NCBI GenBank assembly: GCA_905339165.1
Contig: CAJPFH010000050.1
Location: 1-64,000, forward strand
Source: Flavobacteriales bacterium
Lineage (GTDB): Bacteria > Bacteroidota > Bacteroidia > Flavobacteriales_E > Vicingaceae
Length of the DNA stretch: 64,000 nt
Direction: 5' to 3'
A model generated the notes under the pieces. That model ran no database searches. It saw only the letters and a list, made by a program, of their open reading frames with translations, and was not told the origin of the DNA. Every line of letters starts with the position of its first letter. Positions within the stretch are counted from its first letter, which is position 1. Positions 54,709 through 64,000 of the stretch are shown here, one piece after another. The position numbers were made by a program, and so were the translations under genes.

Positions 54709-54960
54709 ATGAATATTTATGTAGGTAACATTGCGTACTCTATGAGCGAACAAGAGTTGCAAAATGCGTTTGGGGCTTACGGAAACGTAATTTCAGCCAA
54801 AATTATTATTGACAAAAGAACAGGGCGTTCTAAAGGGTATGGTTTTGTGGAAATGAGTAAAGACGAAGAAGCCGAAAACGCCATTGCTGCTCTAAACGGT
54901 CAGGAAATTAAGGGTCGAGAACTTAGAGTAAATAAAGCTATTCCAAGAGAAGAAGATTAG
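54709..54960 (+). CDS. RRM-type RNA-binding protein
   Basis: An 83-aa single RNA-recognition motif protein. RNP2 is MNIYVGNIAY (1-10) and RNP1 is KGYGFVEM (residues ~44-51), with the RGRELRVNKA end. Such proteins in Bacteroidota bind mRNA with short U-rich sites and may affect translation or cold response. It stands alone with its own promoter and terminator. Confidence 0.93.
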   Translation: MNIYVGNIAYSMSEQELQNAFGAYGNVISAKIIIDKRTGRSKGYGFVEMSKDEEAENAIAALNGQEIKGRELRVNKAIPREED

Positions 54961-54967
54961 TTTTTTG

Positions 54968-54995
54968 TAGTAAAGAGATAATCTTCTCTTTACTA
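54968..54995. terminator. Bidirectional terminator
   Basis: Perfect 11-bp arms TAGTAAAGAGA and TCTCTTTACTA around a 6-nt loop, with T-runs on both sides. It separates the RRM gene from the converging meaB. Confidence 0.8.
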
Positions 54996-55002
54996 TTTTA
55001 TA

Positions 55003-55986
55003 CTATTCCTTTACTATTTGATTGAATATTTTATACGCAGCAGTATAAGGATCTTCTGCATTATCGGCAATGCGTTTTTCGTATTGATTTATCAGCAGTC
55101 TTGTATTTTTGTTTTCAAGAAAAAATTGAAGGATTTTTTTGCTTAAGAAATTCTGAAATACTTGAATGTCCTGCTTTTTTCTATTTTCCTGAAAGTACCC
55201 ATTAGACCGAGCAAGGGTTGCGTAGTTTTCGATTATTTCCCAAACAGTTTCTATACCTTTATTTTCTATTGAAGAACAAGTTATTACCTGAGGCTTCCAA
55301 GTCGAATTTCCTAATGGAAATAAGTGTAAAGCATTCTCTATTTCGCGGACTGTTTTTTCTGAATTTTCGATATTCAATCCATCGGCCTTATTTACTACTA
55401 TAGCATCAACCATTTCCATAATCCCGCGTTTTATTCCCTGTAATTCATCTCCGGCTCCGGCAATAGCCAATAGCAAAAAAAAGTCAACCATTTCCTTAAC
55501 CTCTATTTCGCTTTGACCCACGCCAACCGTTTCAATCAGTATTATTTCAAAGCCTGCCGCTTCGCATAAAATAAGAGTTTCGCGAGTGGTTTTGGCCACC
55601 CCACCCAACACTCCAGATGATGCCGTTGGCCGGATATAAACATCTTTCATGGTGGACAAATTACTCATTCGAGTTTTATCACCCAAAATGCTTCCTTTTG
55701 TGCGTTTACTGCTTGGATCAATGGCTAATACCGCAATTGTATATCCTTTCTCTTTAACTAAATAGGAGCCAAGGGCTTCTATGAATGTGCTCTTTCCTGC
55801 ACCCGGAACCCCTGTAATGCCTACTCGAATTGTATTTGATTTTACCTTGACGCATTCTGTTAAAATCTCTCTGGCTATGGCTTGATGTTCTTCCTTTTCA
55901 CTCTCAATGAGGGTTATTGCTTTACTTAATATGCCTATATCTCTGCCGAGTATTCCTTTTATGTAATCTCTACTTGTTAGTTTCAT
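55003..55986 (-). CDS. meaB: MeaB-type GTPase for methylmalonyl-CoA mutase
   Basis: A 327-aa G3E-family GTPase that protects and loads B12 onto methylmalonyl-CoA mutase. Walker A GVPGAGKSTFIEALG (~60), AVLAIDPSSKRTKGSILGDKTRM, IETVGVGQSE and VNKAD are clear. With the acyl-CoA carboxylase beta gene at 62327 it points to a propionate/methylmalonyl-CoA route in this organism. Confidence 0.95.
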   Translation of the reverse strand: MKLTSRDYIKGILGRDIGILSKAITLIESEKEEHQAIAREILTECVKVKSNTIRVGITGVPGAGKSTFIEALGSYLVKEKGYTIAVLAIDPSSKRTKGSILGDKTRMSNLSTMKDVYIRPTASSGVLGGVAKTTRETLILCEAAGFEIILIETVGVGQSEIEVKEMVDFFLLLAIAGAGDELQGIKRGIMEMVDAIVVNKADGLNIENSEKTVREIENALHLFPLGNSTWKPQVITCSSIENKGIETVWEIIENYATLARSNGYFQENRKKQDIQVFQNFLSKKILQFFLENKNTRLLINQYEKRIADNAEDPYTAAYKIFNQIVKE

Positions 55987-56137
55987 TGCAAATTATTTCT
56001 ATAATTATCGTTAAATAATAATATTTTTTCGACTAGAGGCAACTTTTTCCCGATATATACGTTTATATGTAGCAAAGTGTTCTTTAAAGAATGTAATTAA
56101 AGGGTTGAGGCGTAAAGTAAACAAAAAATATAAAGCC

Positions 56138-56266
56138 ATGCAATTTTCAACCGAGGATTTACTAAACGAAAATGTAATAGCCGCTTTTATTACTACGGTA
56201 TTATTAGCCGGTGTAGTAGTGTGGATTTTTGCTATAAGCAAAAGAAAATCTGCCGATAGAAAGTGA
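56138..56266 (+). CDS. Small single-span membrane protein
   Basis: A 42-aa frame: a polar N-terminus (FSTEDLLNENV), one hydrophobic helix of 20 residues (IAAFITTVLLAGVVVWIFAI) and a Lys/Arg tail (SKRKSADRK). The positive C-terminus predicts an N-out, C-in helix. The stop is 2 bp before the stop of the converging SPOR gene. The opposite-strand frame here has no such organisation. No family recognised. Confidence 0.45.
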   Translation: MQFSTEDLLNENVIAAFITTVLLAGVVVWIFAISKRKSADRK

Positions 56267-56268
56267 AG

Positions 56269-56994
56269 CTATTCATTGTCTGGAATTACTCTTACAAAAG
56301 CATCTTTCATATTGTGCTTTTCGGCTATTTTTTTTCTAAAAATTTCGGCATCTTCTAGTTCTTTAAACTTACCAATACAAAACTTGTACAACTCATTTTC
56401 TTTAAATGAAAATGCTTTTTCTTTAAGTCCATTTTGTTTTAAATAATTTTTAACCGCAGTTGGATTGTCTTCTCGTTTAGCAACAATCTGAATGGTGTAT
56501 TTGTCTGCTTTTGTTGTTAGTTTTACATCTTCTGCGGGCTTTTCAGCTATAACGGGCTCTACGTATGGCAAAATATACATTAAAAGAGGAGGTTGTTTTA
56601 GATGCACACTACTATCTTCATCGGCAAATGAAAAAATTGATTCAAAACTTTTTTCTCCCATAATGTTTTTGCTGGTGGCAAGAGTTACTTCCACTCTTTG
56701 TTCGGTTTCTCCAAAAGAAACCCAAATCCACTTGATGGTGTTTTTACTGTGTATAAATTGGGCAGAGCCCTTTTTATTATTTACCGGCACAAATCCTTCG
56801 GGTATATTTATCTGCAAACGGGCAAAACTGATTACTTCATTGCATTTAATAACAGCTCCCAATTTAATTTCATGACCGGCATAAGCAGAATCTGGATTTA
56901 CAAAATGCACCTCCACGTTATACTGCGAAAATGCGTTAGAGGACAAAAGAAAACAAAAAAAGAAAAAGGGAAGTAAATATTTTTTGGGGAGCAT
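56269..56994 (-). CDS. Exported cohesin-like / SPOR domain protein
   Basis: A 241-aa exported protein with signal peptide (LLPFFFFCFLLSSNAFSQ). Residues ~25-140 resemble a cohesin-like beta sandwich (VEVHFVNPDSAYAGHEIKLGAVI, FARLQINIPEGFVPV). The C-terminal ~70 residues are SPOR-like (YTIQIVAKREDNPTAVKNYLKQ, KFCIGKFKELEDAEIFRKKI), which binds denuded peptidoglycan. The pairing is unusual. Function unknown. Confidence 0.7.
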   Translation of the reverse strand: MLPKKYLLPFFFFCFLLSSNAFSQYNVEVHFVNPDSAYAGHEIKLGAVIKCNEVISFARLQINIPEGFVPVNNKKGSAQFIHSKNTIKWIWVSFGETEQRVEVTLATSKNIMGEKSFESIFSFADEDSSVHLKQPPLLMYILPYVEPVIAEKPAEDVKLTTKADKYTIQIVAKREDNPTAVKNYLKQNGLKEKAFSFKENELYKFCIGKFKELEDAEIFRKKIAEKHNMKDAFVRVIPDNE

Positions 56995-57057
56995 GATTTA
57001 CAAATTTCCTAAAAATAATTTTACCTAATATTTTGTATAATAATGTATTTCGTTAAA

Positions 57058-57531
57058 TCAACTAGAATGGTCGGCAACAATTAACCAATTTCCATTCATC
57101 TTTTTCCACCATAAACTGTAGTATCCTCCTATGGTATCTGTTTCTCTAAAAAGTGTCCAATTTCCAATTACATAAGCATTATTTCCTTCTAACAATTCTG
57201 TTTTTAAATTCTTGAATTTAAGCATGCCCATTTTGTTCCGATCTGGATATGACTTCTTGTAATTATTGAGGGTATTTTTCCAACCATATTTTACACCGCT
57301 TTTTCCTATAAAGATTAGCGAATCCGATTTCCAATATCCTTCCATAAACCCCTCTATATCTCCGCGATTCCACGCTTCTTCTTGCCGTTGCATTACAGCC
57401 TGTATTTTTTCGGAATCGTTGTTTGATATAGGCGAACTACAAGAAATTGAAAACAGCATCATTAGGAAAATTCCTGAATTATAAAAGATCTTTTCTATAA
57501 CAGCGTTTACGTTTATGTTGTATATTTTCAT
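57058..57531 (-). CDS. DUF4440/SnoaL-like lipoprotein
   Basis: A 157-aa lipoprotein with lipobox ISCSS. The mature ~120 residues have an NTF2-like cone fold of the DUF4440 type (VMQRQEEAWNRGDIEGFMEGYWKSDS, YVIGNWTLFRE, WLIVADHSS). Start at ATG 57531 overlaps the end of the GNAT-like gene by 53 bp; a start 69 bp later at 57462 would avoid this and still give a short lipoprotein signal. Confidence 0.7.
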   Translation of the reverse strand: MKIYNINVNAVIEKIFYNSGIFLMMLFSISCSSPISNNDSEKIQAVMQRQEEAWNRGDIEGFMEGYWKSDSLIFIGKSGVKYGWKNTLNNYKKSYPDRNKMGMLKFKNLKTELLEGNNAYVIGNWTLFRETDTIGGYYSLWWKKMNGNWLIVADHSS

Positions 57532-58606
57532 AGTTTTTCCAATTAGCAATGGCACTGGCATTGGTTTCAAAAATTCCGGTTGTTTCGATGTACTTCATTC
57601 CTTTCTGCAACATTGCATTCTGCAATTCAGCCATAAGAATTACGGCCGCTCCTGTTGCTTGGTGTTCTTTTTTTACACCGGTTAACATCTGATCTAGGGT
57701 ATCGTTATTTTTTCCGCTTCTTGCCTTTAAGATATGCCAAAAACCAAATGGGAATAAGCTTCCTTTTGCTTTTTGCATAGCTTTGGAAAGACTAGGCAAT
57801 CCAATTACAAAACCTATTACTTCCTCTTTCATTTTCACCAATTTTACAAACTCCGGATTTAAAAGTTTTATATACTTTTCTTTATAAAAATCCATCATGG
57901 GTTCTGTAAACTTGGTTACAAAAGGCAAATCGTCAAAAGAATCGTTTAGTATGGAAAAAATAGTTGCAGAATAGGGTAACAACTCCGCTGTAGATTTAAA
58001 ATGAAGCACACTGATGCCATACCTTTTTGCAATGAGTTGAGCCCCTCGTGATGCTTTACTTACAGCGGCTTCTCCTATGGTTAAACGAAACTCAACCCAG
58101 TCTATTTCTTTGGTATATCCCAACTGTTCTATTAATTTATGATAATAAGGCTGATGATAAACAGAAGCAATAGAGGGCAAGTATTCAAATCCTTCTACCA
58201 ACATTCCTTGCAAATCTAGATTAGAAAAGCCCAAAGGTCCTTGTACTTTGCTCATTCCTTGCTCTTTAAGCCATGCTTCGGCCGTATTAATAAGTAGTTT
58301 AAGAACTTCTATATCGTTCATAAATTCAACTCTTGTAATTCGGCCTGTTTTTTCTCCTGTTTTTTGGTTATGCAAGTGATTTACAATGGCTCCTATTCTG
58401 CCTACACACTGTCCGTTTTTAAATGCTATCCAAAACCTTGCGTTACAAAATTCAAATGCAGGATTTGTTTCGGGAAATAATGATTTTGCCTCATCACTTT
58501 TCATGGCAGGAGCCCAATACTTATTCCCTTTATATATCTTATAAACTACTTCTACAAATTCTTTTGCATCTTGTTTGGTTTTTACTTCTCTAATCTCTAC
58601 CGACAT
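57479..58606 (-). CDS. GNAT-like acyltransferase
   Basis: A 375-aa cytoplasmic protein of a GNAT-related family frequent in Bacteroidota. An N-terminal acetyltransferase-like part (~1-130, FWIAFKNGQCVGRIGAIVNHL) is followed by a conserved QGPLGFSNLDLQGMLVEGFEYLPSI block and a second GNAT-like half. Substrate unknown. Homologues are often labelled only as hypothetical. Confidence 0.7.
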   Translation of the reverse strand: MSVEIREVKTKQDAKEFVEVVYKIYKGNKYWAPAMKSDEAKSLFPETNPAFEFCNARFWIAFKNGQCVGRIGAIVNHLHNQKTGEKTGRITRVEFMNDIEVLKLLINTAEAWLKEQGMSKVQGPLGFSNLDLQGMLVEGFEYLPSIASVYHQPYYHKLIEQLGYTKEIDWVEFRLTIGEAAVSKASRGAQLIAKRYGISVLHFKSTAELLPYSATIFSILNDSFDDLPFVTKFTEPMMDFYKEKYIKLLNPEFVKLVKMKEEVIGFVIGLPSLSKAMQKAKGSLFPFGFWHILKARSGKNNDTLDQMLTGVKKEHQATGAAVILMAELQNAMLQKGMKYIETTGIFETNASAIANWKNYENIQHKRKRCYRKDLL

Positions 58607-58717
58607 ACATTGGTGTTTTTGTTTACTTTTTTTGTTTTACAAATTAAAGAAAGATTGTATGTTCTATATTTATTTTCCTGTTTTTATTCTATTTTATAAA
58701 AATTTAACATTTATTTG

Positions 58718-58748
58718 TTGTAACATATTTTGTTATTACATACTTTTG
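58718..58748 (+). promoter_or_regulatory. YceI-gene promoter
   Basis: A -33 TTG (58718-58720) and -7 TACTTTTG (58741-58748), 20 bp apart, 26 bp before the ATG at 58775. Confidence 0.75.
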
Positions 58749-58774
58749 TGATATTAAATTTAAAACTAAACACT

Positions 58775-59368
58775 ATGAAAAAAATGATTTTAATGGCTTC
58801 TTTAATAATAGCCACAGGTGTGCAGCTTTTTGCACAACAATTTAAGGCCGATACCAAAACCAGTAAAATAGAATGGGTAGGCAAAAAAGTTACCGGCCAG
58901 CATAATGGCGAAATAAATCTTAAAAAGGGCGAACTGACTTTAAAAAAAGGAAATATTGTGAAAGGTAACTTTACCATAGATATGTTAAGCATTGTAACAT
59001 TAGATTTGCAAGGCGAATGGAAAGAGAAACTAGAAGGTCATTTAAAGTCGGCTGATTTTTTTGACGTAGAAAAACATAACACCGCTTCTTTTACAATTAC
59101 AGGTAGCGAAGCAAAAGCAGACGAAAAAGGAAACACTCACATCATTAAAGGAAACCTTACTATTAAGGGAATAACCAAATCATTAAGTTTTCCGGCAAAA
59201 ATTACGGTTAAAGATAACAAACTCGTAGCCATAGCCGATATCACTATAAACAGAACAGACTATGACATAAAATATGGTTCCGGCAAATTTTTTGAAGGGT
59301 TAGGCGATAAAATGATTTACGATGATTTTGAAATTAAACTAAACTTTGGAGCTGTGGCCACCAAATAA
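58775..59368 (+). CDS. YceI-family periplasmic protein
   Basis: A 197-aa lipocalin-like YceI protein: signal peptide to LFAQ, then SKIEWVGKKVTGQHNGEINLKKG, HLKSADFFDVEKHNTASF and DYDIKYGSGKFFEGLGDKMIYDDFEI. The family binds isoprenoid lipids. I start at ATG 58775; the frame's earlier start at 58730 lies before the promoter. Confidence 0.93.
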   Translation: MKKMILMASLIIATGVQLFAQQFKADTKTSKIEWVGKKVTGQHNGEINLKKGELTLKKGNIVKGNFTIDMLSIVTLDLQGEWKEKLEGHLKSADFFDVEKHNTASFTITGSEAKADEKGNTHIIKGNLTIKGITKSLSFPAKITVKDNKLVAIADITINRTDYDIKYGSGKFFEGLGDKMIYDDFEIKLNFGAVATK

Positions 59369-59391
59369 ACTAAAATTAAAATAGATTTGTA

Positions 59392-59420
59392 AAAATCCCT
59401 TCCGTTATGGAGGGGATTTT
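59392..59420. terminator. Bidirectional terminator
   Basis: AAAATCCCTTCC and GGAGGGGATTTT pair with one T-G mismatch around a 5-nt loop, followed by TT on + and a T-rich tail on minus. It separates the YceI gene from the converging metF. Confidence 0.8.
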
Positions 59421-59446
59421 TTGTTTAAAAAATAACAAAAAACCAC

Positions 59447-60400
59447 TCAAAATGCCTGAGAGGCTATTTTCTTAACCGCTTCCGATTTACCCATGGTATA
59501 GTAGTGAATACAAGGAACCCCAAATTGAATTAACTCTTTGGACTGAGCTATTGTCCATTCGATACCAATCTGCCTTACCTCTTCTTCTGTTTTACACTTT
59601 TCAATTTCTTCTACCAATACTCCGGGTAAATCTACATGAAAAAACTTGGGCATAAAACTTAAATGATGTTTGGTAGTTATAGGTTTTAAACCCGGAATAA
59701 TAGGCACATGAATATCGTTATTGCGACATAATTTCACGAAGTCGAAAAACTTCTGATTATCGAAGAAAAGTTGGGTAACAATGTACTCCGCTCCTGCTTC
59801 AATTTTCTGTTTCAGGTATTTTATATCATTTAAAATATTGGGCGATTCGAAATGTTTTTCAGGATATCCGGCAACGCCTATACAAAAATCGGTTGGGTGT
59901 GGGCTCACAATTTCCTCGTCTAGATAAATCCCTTTGTTTAAATCTACAATTTGCTTTACTAGGTCTACCGCATGAGCATGCCCACCCTCTTCGGGAACAA
60001 AAGCAACTTCTGTTTTAATGGCATCACCTCGCAAAGCCAATACATTTTTTATTCCCAAAAAGTGTAAATCAATCAGGGCATTTTCAGTTTCTTCTTTATT
60101 AAATCCTCCGCAAATAAGATGAGGCACCGTTATTACATCATATTTGCTTTTAATGGCAGCACAAATACCAACTGTTCCAGGTCTTTTCTTTATTGCAATT
60201 TTTTCTAAATACCCTTTTTCTCTTTTTTTATATGCAAATTCTTCACGATGATAAGTTACATTAATGAAAGCCGGCTTAAATTCCATCAAAGGGTCTATTC
60301 CTTCATAAATATATTCGATACCCTTTCCTTTAAGGGGTGGAAGAATTTCAAAAGAGAAAAGAGTGCTTTTACTCTTGTTGATTCGGTCTATTACACGCAT
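59447..60400 (-). CDS. metF: Methylenetetrahydrofolate reductase
   Basis: A 317-aa FAD-dependent TIM-barrel enzyme reducing methylene-THF to methyl-THF for methionine synthesis. FSFEILPPLKGKG (catalytic Glu), NVTYHREE, ALRGD, GVAGYPEKH and EYIVTQLFFDNQ are all present. It has its own promoter. Confidence 0.95.
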   Translation of the reverse strand: MRVIDRINKSKSTLFSFEILPPLKGKGIEYIYEGIDPLMEFKPAFINVTYHREEFAYKKREKGYLEKIAIKKRPGTVGICAAIKSKYDVITVPHLICGGFNKEETENALIDLHFLGIKNVLALRGDAIKTEVAFVPEEGGHAHAVDLVKQIVDLNKGIYLDEEIVSPHPTDFCIGVAGYPEKHFESPNILNDIKYLKQKIEAGAEYIVTQLFFDNQKFFDFVKLCRNNDIHVPIIPGLKPITTKHHLSFMPKFFHVDLPGVLVEEIEKCKTEEEVRQIGIEWTIAQSKELIQFGVPCIHYYTMGKSEAVKKIASQAF

Positions 60401-60422
60401 CTAATTTATTAAAAATAAGGGG

Positions 60423-60453
60423 CAAAAGTAGAGCAATTGCATATATAAAACAA
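60423..60453 (-). promoter_or_regulatory. metF promoter
   Basis: On the minus strand, -33 TTG (60453-60451) and -7 TACTTTTG (60430-60423) with 20 bp between, 22 bp before the metF ATG. Confidence 0.75.
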
Positions 60454-60492
60454 CTATAAAAAGTGGGGGTTCTTTTAAATCTTTATTTACCC

Positions 60493-60500
60493 TAACTTTG
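60493..60500 (+). promoter_or_regulatory. lepA promoter -7 box
   Basis: TAACTTTG matches the -7 consensus 16 bp before the lepA ATG; no clear -33 was seen. Confidence 0.5.
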
Positions 60501-60516
60501 TTCTCTTTTTAAGAGT

Positions 60517-62304
60517 ATGGAGAATATTAGAAATTTTTGCATTATTGCACACATAGACCACGGTAAAAGCACGCTAGCAGATAGGCTTTTGCAATTTACC
60601 AATACGGTTTCCGTTAGGGAACTTACCGAGCAAACCTTAGATGACATGGATTTAGAACGAGAAAGAGGGATTACCATAAAAAGCCATGCCATACAAATGG
60701 ATTATGAACTGAACGGAAAAAAATATATTCTGAATTTAATAGATACACCGGGGCATGTCGATTTTTCTTACGAAGTTTCCCGTTCCATTGCTGCGTGCGA
60801 AGGAGCCCTGCTTATTGTAGATGCTGCACAAGGCATACAAGCACAAACTATCTCTAATTTGTACCTTGCATTAGAAAACAATTTGGAAATCATTCCGGTT
60901 CTCAATAAAATAGATTTGCCCAGTGCCATGCCCGAAGAAGTAAAAGATCAAATAGTAGATTTAGTAGGGTGTAAACACGAAGATATTATTTCTGCCAGTG
61001 GTAAAACAGGACTAGGCATTGAAGATATATTAAAAGCTATTATAGATAGAATTCCCCACCCGATTGGAAACGTAAATGCCCCCTTACAAGCTCTTATTTT
61101 CGATTCTGTATTTGACTCTTTTCGAGGAATTAAAGCTTACTTTAAAGTAATAAACGGAGAAATAAGAAAAGGAGATAAAGTAAAATTTATGGCTACCGAA
61201 AAGGAGTATAATGCCGATGAAATAGGCATTTTAAAACTACAAGACAGCCCCAAAGAGTTCGTTAGCACAGGGAATGTTGGTTATCTTTTTTCAGGAATAA
61301 AAAAAGCCTCAGAAGTAAAAGTAGGCGATACCATAACCCATGTAAAAAATCCGGCCGCTGCCCCTATTCAAGGATTTGAAGAAGTAAAACCCATGGTATG
61401 GGCGGGTATTTACCCTGTAGATACCGATGAATACGAAGAACTGCGTGCATCAATAGAAAAACTTCAATTAAACGATGCCTCTTTGGTTTTTGAACCTGAA
61501 TCATCAGCTGCATTAGGCTTTGGTTTCCGCTGCGGCTTTTTAGGGTTGTTGCACATGGAAATTGTACAGGAACGTTTAGAACGCGAATTTAATATGAGCG
61601 TAATTACTACAGTTCCCAACGTACTTTATAAAGCCTACTTAACCAAAGGAGATGTTCTAGACGTGCATAATCCTTCCGAACTACCCGGCCCCAATGTGCT
61701 TGAGCATGTTGAAGAACCCTACATTAAAGCACAAATCATAACAAAATCGGAATTTATTGGTCCGGTGATGACGTTGTGCATCAACAAACGAGGAATTGTA
61801 ACCTCCCAACATTTCCTTACCACAGACCGAATTGAATTGGTATTTGAAATGCCACTAGGAGAAATTGTTTTCGATTTTTACGATAAACTCAAAAGTATCT
61901 CTAAAGGATACGCATCTTTCGATTACCAACCCATTGGCTACCGCGAATCGGATTTAGTAAAAATGGATATCTTACTAAATGCCGAACAAGTAGATGCCTT
62001 ATCGGCATTAGTACACAGAAGTCATGCTTTTGAACTGGGAAAAAAAATGTGCGAAAAATTAAAAGAATTAATACCTCGTCAACAGTTTGAAGTTCCCATT
62101 CAGGCGGCCATTGGAGCAAAAATAATTGCCCGCGAAACCATACGTGCCCTACGCAAAGATGTTACCGCCAAATGTTATGGTGGAGATATTTCCAGAAAAA
62201 GAAAACTGCTAGAAAAACAAAAAGAAGGAAAAAAGAAAATGCGACAAGTAGGACGGGTAGAAATACCGCAACAAGCCTTTCTGGCCGTACTTAAATTAGA
62301 TTAA
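60517..62304 (+). CDS. lepA: Elongation factor 4 (LepA)
   Basis: A 595-aa ribosome-bound GTPase. G1 [15 protein letters not shown] (~11-25), G3 [13 protein letters not shown]4 NKIDLP and the LepA-specific C-terminal domain ([22 protein letters not shown]). Full length. It is 22 bp before the carboxylase gene and probably shares its transcript. Confidence 0.98.
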   Translation: MENIRNFCIIAHIDHGKSTLADRLLQFTNTVSVRELTEQTLDDMDLERERGITIKSHAIQMDYELNGKKYILNLIDTPGHVDFSYEVSRSIAACEGALLIVDAAQGIQAQTISNLYLALENNLEIIPVLNKIDLPSAMPEEVKDQIVDLVGCKHEDIISASGKTGLGIEDILKAIIDRIPHPIGNVNAPLQALIFDSVFDSFRGIKAYFKVINGEIRKGDKVKFMATEKEYNADEIGILKLQDSPKEFVSTGNVGYLFSGIKKASEVKVGDTITHVKNPAAAPIQGFEEVKPMVWAGIYPVDTDEYEELRASIEKLQLNDASLVFEPESSAALGFGFRCGFLGLLHMEIVQERLEREFNMSVITTVPNVLYKAYLTKGDVLDVHNPSELPGPNVLEHVEEPYIKAQIITKSEFIGPVMTLCINKRGIVTSQHFLTTDRIELVFEMPLGEIVFDFYDKLKSISKGYASFDYQPIGYRESDLVKMDILLNAEQVDALSALVHRSHAFELGKKMCEKLKELIPRQQFEVPIQAAIGAKIIARETIRALRKDVTAKCYGGDISRKRKLLEKQKEGKKKMRQVGRVEIPQQAFLAVLKLD

Positions 62305-62326
62305 TCTATCAATAAACTTTTGGTAT

Positions 62327-63871
62327 ATGAGCGATAAAATAAAAATACTGGAACAAAAAATAAATGAAGCCAAACTCGGTGGCGGAAAAGATAAAATTGA
62401 GGCACAACACAAAAAATCAAAACTTACGGCACAGGAAAGAATTCATTTTTTATTAGACGAAGGTTCGTTTGAAGAGATTGGAATGTTGGTAACACACCGT
62501 TCCAAAAACTTTGGATTAGACAAGCAGCAATTTCTAGGCGATGGAGTGGTAACCGGTTATGGCACCATACACGGTCGCTTGGTATATGTATTTGCTCAAG
62601 ATTTTACCGTTATGGGAGGCTCGCTGGCCGAAGCTCATGCCGAAAAAATTTGCAAAATAATGGACATGGCTATGAAAAACGGAGCTCCGCTTATTGGTCT
62701 TAATGATTCGGGAGGGGCACGCATTCAGGAAGGCGTAGTTTCTTTGGGCGGATATGCCGATATTTTTTACAGAAATACATTAGCCAGTGGGGTAATTCCT
62801 CAAATTTCAGCTATTATGGGACCCTGTGCCGGTGGAGCCGTATATTCTCCTGCCCTTACCGATTTTATTATGATGGTAGAAAACACTTCGTATATGTTCG
62901 TTACCGGCCCTAACGTAGTTAAAACCGTAACACACGAAGAAGTAAATTCTGAAGAACTAGGAGGAGCCTCTACTCACGCCTCCAAATCGGGTGTTACACA
63001 CTTTACCTATGCCAACGAAATAGCCTGTATAGAAGGAATCAAAAAACTCCTTTCGTATATTCCGCAAAATTGCGAAGAAACTGCATTACCCACAGAGTAC
63101 AATACCGAAGCAGATGAGCTTAGGCCCATGTTAAATAACATTATACCCGACAATGCCAATCAACCATACGATATACGCGAGGTAATAAACAATGTAGCTG
63201 ACACCGATTCGTTTTTTGAAGTGCATAAAGACTATGCAGAAAACATTGTGGTAGGTTTTGCCCGCCTGGCAGGAAAAAACATCGGTATTGTAGCCAATCA
63301 ACCCGCATTTTTAGCAGGAGTACTCGATATCAATTCGTCTAAAAAAGGAGCTCGTTTTGTTCGTTTTTGCGATTGTTTTAATATTCCTCTGTTGGTATTT
63401 GAAGATGTTCCCGGCTTTTTACCCGGAACCGACCAGGAGTGGAATGCCATCATAACTAACGGAGCAAAATTACTTTATGCATTTAGCGAAGCTACTGTAC
63501 CTCGAATTACCGTTATTACACGTAAAGCATACGGAGGAGCTTATGACGTAATGAACTCAAAACACATTGGTGCCGACATGAATTTTGCGTGGCCCACAGC
63601 CGAAATTGCTGTAATGGGAGCAAAAGGAGCGGCTGAAATTATATTTAAAAAAGAAATTCAGGAAGCTAAAAACCCTAATGATAAATGGAAAGAAAAAGAA
63701 CAAGAATACGCCAACCTTTTTGCCAATCCGTACGAAGCCGCTTCCAGAGGGTACGTAGATGAAGTTATTAAACCTGAAAAAACTCGAATAAAACTAATAA
63801 GAGCTTTTAAAATGCTAGAAAACAAAGTAGACAAATTACCCAGAAAAAAACACGGAAATATTCCACTTTAA
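62327..63871 (+). CDS. Acyl-CoA carboxylase beta subunit (propionyl-CoA type)
   Basis: A 514-aa carboxyltransferase. Acyl-CoA site [16 protein letters not shown] and [15 protein letters not shown], carboxybiotin site [33 protein letters not shown] and [10 protein letters not shown]. It resembles propionyl-CoA carboxylase or methylmalonyl-CoA decarboxylase alpha; the biotin subunit is not in the window. With meaB it supports a methylmalonyl-CoA pathway. Confidence 0.93.
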   Translation: MSDKIKILEQKINEAKLGGGKDKIEAQHKKSKLTAQERIHFLLDEGSFEEIGMLVTHRSKNFGLDKQQFLGDGVVTGYGTIHGRLVYVFAQDFTVMGGSLAEAHAEKICKIMDMAMKNGAPLIGLNDSGGARIQEGVVSLGGYADIFYRNTLASGVIPQISAIMGPCAGGAVYSPALTDFIMMVENTSYMFVTGPNVVKTVTHEEVNSEELGGASTHASKSGVTHFTYANEIACIEGIKKLLSYIPQNCEETALPTEYNTEADELRPMLNNIIPDNANQPYDIREVINNVADTDSFFEVHKDYAENIVVGFARLAGKNIGIVANQPAFLAGVLDINSSKKGARFVRFCDCFNIPLLVFEDVPGFLPGTDQEWNAIITNGAKLLYAFSEATVPRITVITRKAYGGAYDVMNSKHIGADMNFAWPTAEIAVMGAKGAAEIIFKKEIQEAKNPNDKWKEKEQEYANLFANPYEAASRGYVDEVIKPEKTRIKLIRAFKMLENKVDKLPRKKHGNIPL

Positions 63872-63917
63872 AGCAACCAAATAGAAATAAATTAGTCTTG
63901 CTACAAACCCTTATTTT

Positions 63918-64000
63918 ATGAAAAAAATAGTTTTATTAAGTATTGCCACATTTTCACTTTTTGCATTTACCATTAACAATCCATTTAAAGGAATTAAAAC
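63918..64000 (+). CDS. Start of an exported protein (cut by window end)
   Basis: ATG at 63918 opens a frame with a signal peptide (KKIVLLSIATFSLFAFT) running off the window after 27 codons. The function cannot be told. Confidence 0.55.
   Translation, partial: MKKIVLLSIATFSLFAFTINNPFKGIK

Noticed and set aside
56011-56241. 76-aa minus-strand frame between meaB and the SPOR gene
   Set aside because: The plus-strand 42-aa frame in the same place has a much clearer membrane-protein layout.
1-64000. CRISPR array, transposase or integrase
   Set aside because: No regularly spaced identical short repeats, no DDE or tyrosine/serine recombinase motifs in any sizeable frame. The cassette-like repeats therefore lack a visible recombinase in this window.

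Overview
The window is low-GC Bacteroidota DNA. Evidence for the phylum: a type IX secretion (T9SS) type A C-terminal sorting domain, the Bacteroidota form of RNA polymerase omega, DUF1599 and BT_3928-like families, and several promoters of the phylum's TTG / TAnnTTTG type with 19-22 bp spacers. I cannot place it below phylum with confidence; a Flavobacteriales-like or related free-living lineage would fit.

Region 1 (about 1-7,500) is an accessory array. Six copies of a ~136-bp imperfect palindrome (R1-R6, with outer arms ending CTAAC/ATAAC and starting GTTA) alternate with single genes or gene pairs, all on the + strand: a PD-(D/E)XK nuclease-like protein, a SAP/DUF6434 protein, an exported Ntn hydrolase, a possibly SF0329-like protein, a decayed gene fragment, a membrane SpoIIE phosphatase and an MFS transporter. 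The layout and arm-pairing pattern look like integron gene cassettes with attC-like sites, but there is no integrase in the window. A diverged copy (R7) lies at about 26 kb.

Region 2 (7,700-27,850) carries a membrane protein, a TetR regulator, MOSC protein, heme/redox proteins, DUF302, OsmC and AraC proteins. Next comes an unusual cluster: PqqD, ATP-grasp, PLP decarboxylase, a urea-transporter/M23 fusion, an outer-membrane barrel and a TPR protein. A TolC/adaptor/RND efflux operon with a DUF2141 protein follows, then a CPA-type antiporter. A shared 20-bp palindromic site sits directly on the -7 boxes of the TetR-containing operon and the efflux operon, so the TetR protein probably controls both. 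Region 2 ends at a bidirectional terminator and the 3' end of tRNA-Arg(ACG), a plausible island boundary.

Region 3 (27,889-64,000) is core chromosome. A tightly packed minus-strand run of ten genes and the tRNA (DUF1599, BT_3928-like, DppB-like permease, tpiA, prmA, a 1,482-aa exported protein, plsY, a 1,997-aa PD40/coiled-coil/SPOR-like protein, clpS, M48 protease) lies back to back with folP-cdaA. After a T9SS cargo protein come recN, a DUF4835 protein, coaBC, rpoZ and bamD, then an alpha-oxoamine synthase, an RRM protein, meaB, a SPOR protein, a DUF4440 lipoprotein, a GNAT-like protein, a YceI protein, metF, lepA and an acyl-CoA carboxylase beta subunit. The last 83 bp begin an exported protein cut by the window edge.
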